Shown here: in pieces, positions 20,913-30,243 of the stretch
How the letters are laid out: the number at the start of each line of letters is the position of its first letter
Numbering within the stretch: the stretch's first letter is position 1
Source of the DNA: Selaginella moellendorffii
Lineage: Eukaryota > Streptophyta > Lycopodiopsida > Selaginellales > Selaginellaceae
NCBI RefSeq assembly: GCF_000143415.4
Contig: NW_003314268.1
Span: 1-42,204, forward strand
Direction of reading: 5' to 3'
Length of the DNA stretch: 42,204 bases
The notes under the pieces: generated by a model
Seen by the model: the letters and a program-made list of their open reading frames with translations, nothing else
Database searches by the model: none
What the model was told of the DNA's origin: nothing
Position numbers and translations under genes: made by a program

Positions 20913-22190
20913 GAAACCCCACCATAGAATATCAAGCTCATACATACAGATTTGCAAAAATAAAATATTCCTGAATATTTTTTGACAGTTAAATTAATCA
21001 GCATGGTATATTTTATTGAATTTTACTTTTCCTTTGGATCCTGTAACTCCAACCACCATATATGGGAAAGCATGTGAATTGTAACAATGGTGCCATGTGA
21101 CAACATCCGACATGTGCCGCCGACATTTCATGGGGGTTCTTACATGACTGAAGGACCCCCGGGTATGTACCAATCACCCCTCTCGAGTCAACGCTCGGTC
21201 AACAAAAAGTCAACGGTCAGGACAAAATATTCCTGGATTTTACGTAATGTTCTTTTTTGTCTTTGTGTGCTTTGCAGTGTGGAAAGGGGTGGTGCAAAAA
21301 TCTCATGCTACTGTGGAATGTAAGTGATTTTTTTCTCCTTTTTCTGGGGAAGAGATGATGTTTGGCAAAAGGGGCTGAAGCTGATTTTCTTTCCTCAGTA
21401 AATAAACTGTCCATCTGAGAATTTAATTGAGTACCTTTTATATTCAGAGGGCATCCATATTCTGAAATTGGAATAGCGTGCATTTTGTAAAATGCAGAAA
21501 CTGCAACAGATATATGACCATATAAATATGAGTATAAGTCATTCTATGAGGATGAGTTTTTTGGGCATAATAGAATGAAATTCTGAGTACTTTAAGCATT
21601 CTAAAATGATATCTTAAATGATCATTTTAGGACTTTCTCTATTACAAAAGAATCATATAAAGAGTTCAAAACTCTTACTGATAATTATATCTCTCTGGGT
21701 GAAATGAGCCATTTGGGCTGTTTATGTCATTCTTCATAGAGCAACAGTGACAATCTAAGTTTGGGGAATCCTTTTCAAATACAAAAATATCCTATACTAT
21801 TATCACACCTTAATAATGAAAGGAACAGCCAACCTTGCTTTGTTGCAAGGGCCTTTCAAATATCGAGGAACGAGATTGGATTAGATTCCTATAACCACTG
21901 TCCAAGAACCCAACCTTCAATTGCCCGGAATCGCTTGAAGGGGGCCTTGTTCCAGGAGGATCATCAAGGAGCACAGCTTTCCACACCACTCCTAAACAAA
22001 ACCGTTAGAACAAGCCATTCATGGCCTTTCACACGAATCTCTCCAGCCAAGCACCGCCATACGAACACCGCCATGCAAAGAAACAAAAACGTTCATTACA
22101 ACAGATCATAAAAAGCTGTTCATTGCCTAAGCATATCCAAATCAATCTCTCTGGGCAATCACCAAAGAGCGCCTGCCTTCCTTGCACAAG
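20913..22190. other. Spacer upstream of the Crinkler-like relic
   Basis: Mostly AT-rich. It contains the W-box triplet at 21187-21213. The open frame at 21761-22111 has no recognisable family features. I see no convincing gene. Confidence 0.5.
21187..21213 (-). promoter_or_regulatory. Three W-box cores at 11-bp spacing
   Basis: GTCAA, the complement of the WRKY core TTGAC, occurs at 21187, 21198 and 21209. Read on the minus strand each is TTGACC or TTGACT. The spacing is exactly 11 bp twice, about one helical turn. The cluster lies about 275 bp upstream of the Crinkler-like relic in its orientation. The regulatory role is inferred. Confidence 0.45.
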
Positions 22191-22290
22191 AGTGTGTGTG
22201 CCAGTGTGCAGTGTCTAAGATCAAACTTACTCCTGCACAACAGATAAGGCATTGGCCAGAAAGAAAAAAGAAAAAGTCAGCACTCAGTAG

Positions 22291-23696
22291 TCACCTGGTA
22301 GCCTTCTCAATAAATTCTCCAACGCCTGCTTCCAGATACCATCGTATGAGGACTATCTCCAAGCGTTGAATAAGTACCAGAACCCGTGAAAGTTGCTAAC
22401 CATCGAAGTTATGAGAAAACCAGTTATAAAAGAGTGCTACCTTTGGATCATTGTAGACAATTCCCCCAGTCCCGATGTTTAGAGGAGTCAAATTTCGCTC
22501 AAGGATCTTCGCAACACCTGGAAGAAGAATTTAATTCGTGACACTTTTGGAACATCTAAACTTGCTTCGTACCTGGAATCTTGTACATCCAGAGTTTATC
22601 ATAGCTATGGGGACGATCGTTTAGTATCCTTCGTCCTTTCAAGTCCACAAGACTGGTTCCTTCTCTCGAGCACTCCCTCAAAAGAGCAATCATACATGTA
22701 TCTCGATGCTTTGAAACTCTAGGCTCTAAAAACGATTCCTTCGCTTCATTAGCTAAAATAGAGAATGCAAAGAGCTTACCAGGAGCGATTCTCAGCAAGA
22801 AGCCGACAGTTTTGCTTTTACAAGTTTGAATCAGTTTCCCGAGATGCATTTGCATGTCTTGGATCTGGGAAAAGCGACGACAGAATAAGAAATGCGAGAG
22901 AAGTAAATATTCCAAGCTTACCTGGTAAGAAGGGGTGCCATTTTCCAATCTACCAAGCTGAGCAATGAATCTCTTTTCACCTTGTGAGATCCTCTGCCGC
23001 GACAACCTCCCTCCTTTTAAAGCGATCAGACAGGTTGCAGTAGCGTCCTTTGCTCTGTTACCGTCCTGTTCTTTGGACCACCGGAGCAAACTCTCAAACG
23101 CTGGAGAGAACTCTATGGAAGAACAAGACAAGCTCGTAGAGTCAGGGGACACGGGATGCTTGAGAGCGATCGCACTGTTGTAACCAACCTTTGAAATAAA
23201 TACAACGTGTAAGGGACAGAGTATGAGCGTGCATCCTACCTTGCTGTCCAAAGGTTTCTTCTTGATCGCGACTCCACGAATTGGTTGCTGTGAAGCACAA
23301 ATTTAATGAGCGACAATCACACAAAGAAAGAAAAACGTAGTGCGAGTACCTTGACTTTGGAAGACGCGCCACTGCGATCCAGATGGATATAGAAAACAAA
23401 GAAAGAACAAAAAATTCCAGCGATTGGTACTTACGACATAGAAACCCGAGCTACATTTTCTTCTACCTCTTCATCATCCTCTTCTCCAGCTGCTGCTGGT
23501 GCAAGATTATCGGCGATGGAGGCAGCGGGCGCGGAGCGACGTCCGGCACGAGCATTGATCGAATGTAGCGAATCGATCTCTCGTATTCCTCGCACACGAA
23601 TCTCTCCACAGCTTCTTGAGCGGTAAGGAGCGCCAAGATCCTCCCTACGAACGCCACTGCGCCGCCAATGCCGCTCCTCTCTTCCTCCCCCGCCAT
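22291..23696 (-). CDS. Intact eight-exon gene of unknown function
   Basis: Model: complement(join(22291..22356, 22441..22517, 22573..22725, 22780..22864, 22922..23188, 23240..23287, 23350..23371, 23467..23696)), 315 aa. All seven introns are 51-95 bp with GT-AG ends and the frame closes exactly, including a 22-nt microexon. I do not recognise the family. Seen: an acidic start MAGEEERSG and a helical stretch ILALLTAQEAVERFV; a proline- and glutamine-rich linker; a basic patch RGVAIKKKPLDSK; a serine-rich stretch; GEKRFIAQLGRLENG; and a C-terminal region with GRRILNDRPHSYDKLWMYK, ILERNLTPLNIGTGG and RWYLEAGVGEFIEK that looks well ordered. There is no signal peptide or membrane segment. A decayed partial copy lies at 14035-14780. 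A start at 23730 is possible in another frame but gives a less protein-like N terminus. Confidence 0.7.
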
Positions 23697-23727
23697 GCCA
23701 AGAATCAAATTCACAAAGCCCTAGCGC

Positions 23728-23779
23728 CACGTGTACCCCTAAATTCTACCCACGTGTAAATAGAATAACATGCCACGTG
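23728..23779. promoter_or_regulatory. Three G-boxes (CACGTG) spaced exactly 23 bp
   Basis: CACGTG occurs at 23728-23733, 23751-23756 and 23774-23779. The last sits in the ten-base palindrome GCCACGTGGC. They lie 32-83 bases upstream of the ATG at 23696. G-boxes and ABREs bind bZIP and bHLH factors in light, stress and abscisic-acid responses. They may be in the promoter or in the 5' leader of the unknown gene. Confidence 0.6.
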
Positions 23780-23826
23780 GCAGAACATTACTTTAGGGCT
23801 TTTCTCTTTTCTCCTTTAACGCTTTA

Positions 23827-23894
23827 TTCCTTCCATTTGGAAGGAAGACCACTTTCTCGTACACTATAGTTATGGCGTACTCTATAGTTATGGC
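23827..23894. repeat. Short perfect hairpin and an 18-bp tandem duplication
   Basis: TTCCTTCC-ATTT-GGAAGGAA (23827-23846) is a perfect eight-base inverted repeat. Just beyond it an 18-base unit, GTAC(A/T)CTATAGTTATGGC, occurs twice in tandem (23859-23876 and 23877-23894). They lie in the spacer between the unknown gene and the 3' end of the subtilase gene. Function is unknown. Confidence 0.6.
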
Positions 23895-24161
23895 GATCAC
23901 ACACACAAGAACAACGCACAAAAGCAGCCTTTGAAGATTCCCCACAATCCGTCGAAAATTTACAAAGTCACTTTGCTCTTTGCTGTGCTCGATTCATTGA
24001 CACGCTTGAGCAGCAAGCATCTAAACAAGCTGGAAAGAAAAAGTGAAGACAGCAAACCAGATTGTTCCTCGTTGGTTGTTCTTGAATGCCTCCTTCCACT
24101 AACTTTGCTGGTGTGGTCGATCGAAACTTTCGCTGGCGATCACCACCGACTGATGGATCGA

Positions 24162-26552
24162 TCAATACGGCTCCTGGCGACTGATCGCGATCGGGCTTCT
24201 CACCATCCGCTGGCTATCCGACCACGTCAAGAGCCCAAACACCGTCTCGATATCCCCGGGCACCACCGCCGCTCTCGGCGCGCTGATCGTCAGCGTGTAG
24301 CTCAACTTCTGGTTGAGCTCCGAGAACAAGAGCCTCTTGGGCACCACGCTCGCCTCGATTCCTTTGGGCACCAAAACGCTCGCAACGTACTCCGCCTTGG
24401 GCGACCCCACATTCGTCACCGTCCTCTTGAAACTCATCTTCATCGGCCCCTTGACGCTTTGATCAAACACCGCCGAGAAGGACGGATAGTTTAGATCGCT
24501 CGTCTTGGGCACGCTCGTCGGGCAAGAGGCCTTGGATCTCGTCACCATCCTCAAGTCCTTGGACGAATAGTTGAGGCTGCACAGGAACTCGATGTAATCC
24601 TCCCTGCCCAGATCGTAGACCAGCCCCGGATCCATGGCCGTCTCGGGGTTGACCAGCCCCGACCCAAAGTCAAACGGCGTTGACACGTTGCCGGTGGCCT
24701 CGTCGGACATGATGTTCTTGGTGTTGTCCACGAGGGTGGCGCTGGTCATGAGCGCGGATTTGATCGCCGCGGGGCTCCAATCCGGGTGAGCGCCCCTGAG
24801 CAGCGCCGCCAATCCACTGACGTGTGGGCAGGCCATGGATGTGCCGCTGATGATGTTGAATCGGACCTTGCGAGTGTCGGATGCCAATCCAGTCGGCCCC
24901 GCGGCGCCCGTCCACGCCGCCAGGATGTTCACCCCGGGAGCGATCATGTCCGGCTTGAGGATCTCGGGCGTCTCTGGATTGGGGCCCCTGGAGGAGAACG
25001 ATGCCACCACCGGCGCTGGGGAAGTCCCTAGAACCGTGCCCAGGAATTTGATGCTCGCGACTGGAGATTTCGCCGATTTGATGTAGTTCTTGATGGAACT
25101 TCCAGCAGCATTGCCGACGGCGGTAGCTGGAAGGAGATGGCTGTCGGCGATCAGACCCTCGCCGTCGGTGGGGGAGTTCGAGAGGATCATCCCGCGGCCG
25201 CCGGCGGCGAGAACCACGCCCCCCTTCTCGACCCTGGCATTGTTACCTCGATCGCACAGCACAATCTTGCCCCGGACGAGCTTGGGATCCAGCGATCCGG
25301 CCAGGCACAGGCTCGCCGAGTAGGAATCGCTGCCGTTCTTGCCGACAGAAGCGTCGGCGGAGTAGACGAGCGGGATCTCCTCCCCGGCCGCGAAACCCTT
25401 GCCGCTGTAGAGCGACACGCCCTGGAAGGACTCGCCATTGCCGAGCTTGACAGTGGCGGGAAATGCCCGGTCCATTGTGCTGGCACCAATGGTAGCGATC
25501 CACGGCGCCACGTTGGTCACGGACAGCTGACCTGGCCCCTGGTTGCCGCCTGACGTGGCAACGAACACGCCGCGCGTCATGGCGCCAAATGCCCCCAGCG
25601 CGATGCTGTCCATGCGGTACGGCATGACGCCGCCGCCCACGGACAGCGAGATCACATCCACGCCGTCTGCCACGGCGGTATCGAACGCCGCCAGAATATC
25701 CGAATCAAAGCAGCCGGACGTCCAGCACACCTTGTACACGGCAATGCGGGCCTTTGGCGCCATCCCCTCGGCGGTACCGCTGGCAAACCCTAGCATGTCC
25801 GCACGGTACACGTACCTCCCGCCGGCGGTGCTGGCGGTATGGGTGCCGTGGCCGTCCGAGTCGCGCGGCGATTTAAATTCGGTGCTGCCGTTGATTGGCC
25901 CGCTCATCGCCTCGTAGCCGCGGAAGAAGTAGCGCGCGCCAATCAGCTTCTTGTTGCAAGCGGTGGATTCGAACCCGGGACCGGTCTGGCATATGCCCTT
26001 CCATTTGGAGGGAATCGCGGACATCCGGTGGTCGCTGAAGCTCGCGCTCTCCGGCCAGACGCCGGTATCGAACACGCCGATGATGACGTCGTCGCCGTAC
26101 TTGGATTTGGGCCACAGCCCATAGCTGGAGTTGAGATGGAGGAAGCCCGGGCTGTGGGTGGTGTGGAGCTCCTTCTTGGTATCTTGGGCCATGGCCACAA
26201 ATCCGGGGAGGCGCTGGATGGCCTCGGCCTGTGTGGGAGTGAGTACGGCGGAGAAGCCGTGGAGGACCGTGTCGTAGACGTGGAGGAGGAGATCGTCCGA
26301 GATGGTAGTGGCGGAGGAGGAAGAGATGGAATCAGTGGTGGCATCTTTGGCGGATGCTACGAGCGATGCGTACCAATGCTGGTGGTGCTGGAAGGAATCG
26401 GGCATTTGGGAGTTGTCCATATGGACAATGTAGCTCCTGGCGGCGGGCTCTTGCGCCGCCGCCACCGCCACCGCCAATGACGCGATCGATCCCAGCAAAG
26501 AAGCGGCGATCCCGAGACCCAATGCGAAGAGGAGAGAGCCCATCTCAGCCAA
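24162..26552 (-). CDS. Plant subtilisin-like serine protease (SBT family)
   Basis: Intronless, 796 aa. Secreted endopeptidase, likely acting in the cell wall or apoplast. Domains: hydrophobic signal peptide (about 1-33, LLFALGLGIAASLLGS), I9 prodomain (about 40-130, YIVHMDNSQMP ... HGFSAVLTPTQA, TTHSPGFLHL), and peptidase S8 domain with Asp162 (VIIGVFDTGVW), His235 (DSDGHGTHTASTAGG), oxyanion Asn337 (SGGNQGP) and Ser572 (SGTSMACPHVSGLAA). A PA insert lies between (about 385-500) and a fibronectin-III-like C-terminal domain follows (about 690-795, FKRTVTNVGSP). All four key residues are present and the length is typical (about 750-800). SGGN replaces the commoner SAGN. High GC contrasts with the flanks. 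MGSLL three codons later is an alternative start. Confidence 0.96.
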   Translation of the reverse strand: MAEMGSLLFALGLGIAASLLGSIASLAVAVAAAQEPAARSYIVHMDNSQMPDSFQHHQHWYASLVASAKDATTDSISSSSATTISDDLLLHVYDTVLHGFSAVLTPTQAEAIQRLPGFVAMAQDTKKELHTTHSPGFLHLNSSYGLWPKSKYGDDVIIGVFDTGVWPESASFSDHRMSAIPSKWKGICQTGPGFESTACNKKLIGARYFFRGYEAMSGPINGSTEFKSPRDSDGHGTHTASTAGGRYVYRADMLGFASGTAEGMAPKARIAVYKVCWTSGCFDSDILAAFDTAVADGVDVISLSVGGGVMPYRMDSIALGAFGAMTRGVFVATSGGNQGPGQLSVTNVAPWIATIGASTMDRAFPATVKLGNGESFQGVSLYSGKGFAAGEEIPLVYSADASVGKNGSDSYSASLCLAGSLDPKLVRGKIVLCDRGNNARVEKGGVVLAAGGRGMILSNSPTDGEGLIADSHLLPATAVGNAAGSSIKNYIKSAKSPVASIKFLGTVLGTSPAPVVASFSSRGPNPETPEILKPDMIAPGVNILAAWTGAAGPTGLASDTRKVRFNIISGTSMACPHVSGLAALLRGAHPDWSPAAIKSALMTSATLVDNTKNIMSDEATGNVSTPFDFGSGLVNPETAMDPGLVYDLGREDYIEFLCSLNYSSKDLRMVTRSKASCPTSVPKTSDLNYPSFSAVFDQSVKGPMKMSFKRTVTNVGSPKAEYVASVLVPKGIEASVVPKRLLFSELNQKLSYTLTISAPRAAVVPGDIETVFGLLTWSDSQRMVRSPIAISRQEPY

Positions 26553-26736
26553 TCCCGCGGAAGAATCACACGCTACTACAAGCTGGGAGATCTTCCTCAG
26601 AGCTTACTCGACGGGGGAGCGAAGAACTCTCGGGGTGAGACACGAAGGAGCAAAGACGAGAGGCATTTGGAAGAGGCGAATGAATGAATGAGATCGATGA
26701 GTGTCGGTGGTGGTGCTCGCACTGGAATGCCTAGAA

Positions 26737-26745
26737 TATTTTATA
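26737..26745 (-). promoter_or_regulatory. TATA box of the subtilase gene
   Basis: TATAAAATA on the minus strand lies about 185 bases upstream of the ATG at 26552. It is the only good TATA element close to the gene. The implied 5' leader is about 150 bases and purine/pyrimidine biased. Confidence 0.5.
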
Positions 26746-27500
26746 GGCGAAAGACAAAGCAAAGAAGAAGAAGAATGGGGAAGGAAAATCAAATGGGTGG
26801 AGAATGGGGCCCCTCTCTCGAAACGGAACAACACACGGCAACGAGGAAACGGACGCCGCGAGAATGCGAGCAATGGATGATGAGTCTGTGCGCAGGAAAA
26901 AGTTAAAGGGAAAAAGAAAAGGCGACGCCACTCACACTCGCACACAGAAGCACAACAATCTCGCGCGGATCCATCACAAGAAAGCACCCGCGGCACGGTA
27001 TATTCCACAGCGTCGTGGGAGTATATTCCACCGCCGTTGCCGCGAAAACTGGCGGGTTATCATTATGCGCCTCCAACCGGCGGCGACGCCAGGGAACCAC
27101 CGGCGGAGGCGGAGCGGAGCCCCTTAATTGGCATTAGTTTTCTTGTTGTAGCGGAAGCCAAGATCAGGCCATGATCATGGAAGCGATGAGGTCAAAGATC
27201 AAAGTGGTTTGTGTCAGTTCACACTGATTTTTTCACAGCATTTTCTCGCCACCCCAAGTTTCAACCCATGATGTACGCGTGCTTGTTTGGATTAGCCTTG
27301 GGAAAGAAATTGAGCAGGAGGGGGTGAAATCCAGCAAAGGTCCTCCTGGCTGGCTGCTGCGCGAAATGGCGTGGAGGGCGTCGCTGTTGTGCGTGGGCGT
27401 GGGCTACAAACTGCTGCAAAGCTTTCAACACCGGTACGCGGTACCGTACTGACGACCTCCAGATTGCTTTATGAACCCGAGGTAAAACTAAATGATTATA
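26746..27500. other. Upstream region of the subtilase gene
   Basis: A GC-balanced spacer that probably holds distal promoter sequence. It contains GGTACGCGGTACC near 27432. Open frames on both strands lack any family character. I see no gene. Confidence 0.5.
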
Positions 27501-30243
27501 ATTAAAGTTTTTCACTACAATCTAAAGGAAGAGTGTTTCATAGTATTATAGTTTTATTTTGTTAATAAATGGATCTCAAATGTAATTTTTATACTTTGCA
27601 ATGACAAGCTGATATATTTCAATGTGAATCAAATAAAAAACAATAATAAGAAGTTTAACAAGGTGAAAAAAAGTTTTTATCGATTAAGTATACTCAAGCA
27701 TACTAAATACAAATACATTTTAAGAAACTTATAAATAAGAAAGTATAATGCTAAATGTTTAAGAAAAATTAATAATATAAAAGAATAAATTTTTTAGTAA
27801 ATACTTAAAATATATATTTATCTTTACTTCTTTTAGAATTATATTATAAATTTTTTAAATATAAATACTAATATAAAAAATTAAAATTATTAATTATGTT
27901 ACTCATGCTAAAGAGTGGACCATTTTATTTGAGGACCTTAATCTTATAAAAAAGAACAAGTGCTACAGAGATTACATCATGATTATTTATGAGGCTACAA
28001 TGAAATAATGTTTTTTAAACCATTGCCATGAGAACCCCTTTAATTTATTTTATACAATTGAGGTGATCTCATAAATAAATGCACCAAAAACTATTAATGA
28101 AAATATAAAAAAGACAAAGAATCATGATTGTACAAAAAATGAATGCTCAATCGACTTGGATGATTGGGTATTGAATTTGGTTACACTTTGAGTTGGCAAA
28201 ATGGATTTGAGGTGTACTAACGCCAATGCTGTTACTTGCGAAAATTGTTCCAGACATGGACAACATTATCATATATGGACTTACTAGTATTCTCTTTTCT
28301 TCTTCTCACAATGTGGTTAAGTTATTTTATATTACTTGACTTTTAGGAGATGATTAACATTATTTTTCTAGGTAAAATCATTCAATTTTAAAAGTAAGTG
28401 ATATAAAATTCTATTTTACTTAAAAATGTTTAGGGTATCCTAATCTAGGCTATAAAATATTCTATAAATATTTCTATGGTTCATAATACTGATATATTCT
28501 TTCTCAAAAGAAAATAAAATTAAATAAAAATAGATAAAAATAAATCTATAATAAATTTATCAACATCAAAATAACTTCACTTACCTTCAATTTGCAAAGA
28601 ATTGACATGATGGTCACAAAAAAACTCAACCTTAATAAATATTTTAAATTTATTTATTGATTCTAAATTAAATAGATAAACCCCAAACTATATTAAACAA
28701 GTAGGATTCTTGAGGGCAGGAGCCCTCAATGGCGGAGAATAAAGATCAAATTCTCAACCTTAAGATCCTTTAATTATTAATTATCTATAAAATTAAAAAT
28801 TATGTTAACTAATTAATATTATAAAATATCTAATATTTTTCACTCATTGGTATTACATATGTCTATTGTACTCAAGAAAAATTTTTATTTTATAAAGTTT
28901 TTATTTGATAATATTTTTTGCCATGATGGTCACATTTCATTACATTTTTAAAGATGAAACTTCAATAGTATTATGGAATTAGTCCTAGTGTAAGTGGGAT
29001 ATTTTCTCATGTAAATGGTATATTTATTACTAAATACTATTATGCTACTATTTAAAAACTGGATATACTTTTATAAAAATTAGAAATTTTAATTATTAAT
29101 TAGTTAATATAGTACTTAAAATATGGGAAAACCCTATAAATTATTTATAAACTTAATTATAAAGTTTTTGTTTATAGTTTTTATTATATGGTACACAAGT
29201 TAATAATATTACTTTTATTTTTATTAGTTGCACCATTTTGGCTTTGTGATTGTTAAATCAAATTGAATAATTTATAATTTTATATTAATTTAAATCTAAA
29301 TTGAATTATATCCTAATACATACTAAAAGTATGTTAATATAATTATACCAAAATTTAAATGGAAGGATACCTATTAAATAATATGTTGATACAATTATAT
29401 CAAACTTTTTAATTTTATTAAAAGCAAAGCATTGCATATTACATAAAATTATTTTTATTAATTATGGTTATTTATTAATAACTTTAAATAGAAATAAATC
29501 TGTTATAAATAATAAACTATTTTTTTATTAATCACTATTATTTTTCACTAGATAAAAAGTTTAAGGTATATAAGGTTAGTTTGCATCTTTTTCAAAAGAA
29601 CTCTCAAATTGTTTATTAATAATTTATAAAAATTATGAAATATCTAGAACTAACAAATCAATAAGTATTGTTGCAACTTTAGAAAATCTTTAAAAAATTA
29701 TTTATTAAAAAAAATGTGATACTTATCATTGGTTTCTGATTAATAATATTAACTAACTATTAATTTTGGAAAACTCTAATTGTATTTATATTAATTTGCA
29801 GTGGCATGGAAAAAATTATGTAAATTTTTCCCTTTTTCGAAATCAATAAATTTTACATCTTTCAAAGAGAAATAAAGTCATTTGCTATTCTATATAATAT
29901 TTCTAGAGGTCTATAACTGATCACAAATCAGAAATTTAAAAATCATTTTACATAGAAATCTGAATTACTTCATCTCAAAATTCAAAAATCTTATAAATTT
30001 TCCTTGCGAAAATTCCATTTTCCAAACCTTCACAATTGCGTAAACCAACAAGAATGAGGCCAATGCATCCTTAGTGTTTCACCCAGATCTAGGCAAATGA
30101 TGTGGTTTAAAATTATTAACAATAATAACCTTGATCATTCTTAGAATATTCTCAAACTATTTCAATTTGAAAGATTTATTAAAGGTTTAAACTCAAAACC
30201 TTGACCTAAACTTAAAAAAGAGGTTTTAGGGCTATTAGAGGGC
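27501..30243. other. AT-rich gene-free block
   Basis: About 2.7 kb of strongly AT-rich sequence with no coding frame of note, no tRNA signature and no clear long repeat. It separates the divergent subtilase and COG2 genes. The motif ATGATGGTCACA recurs (near 28609 and 28923), which may be chance. It could act as a scaffold-attachment-like region, but nothing here proves that. Confidence 0.6.

Noticed and set aside
23431-23730. Alternative first exon of the unknown gene starting at 23730
   Set aside because: It would use the strong GTAAGT donor at 23434 and also closes the frame, but its N terminus (WRRSGVRREDLG...) looks like an off-frame translation. The 23696 start with donor AG|GTAGAAG gives a better protein.
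25839-26480. 213-aa plus-strand frame
   Set aside because: It is antisense to the subtilase, which carries all its catalytic motifs. GC-rich codons create open antisense frames.
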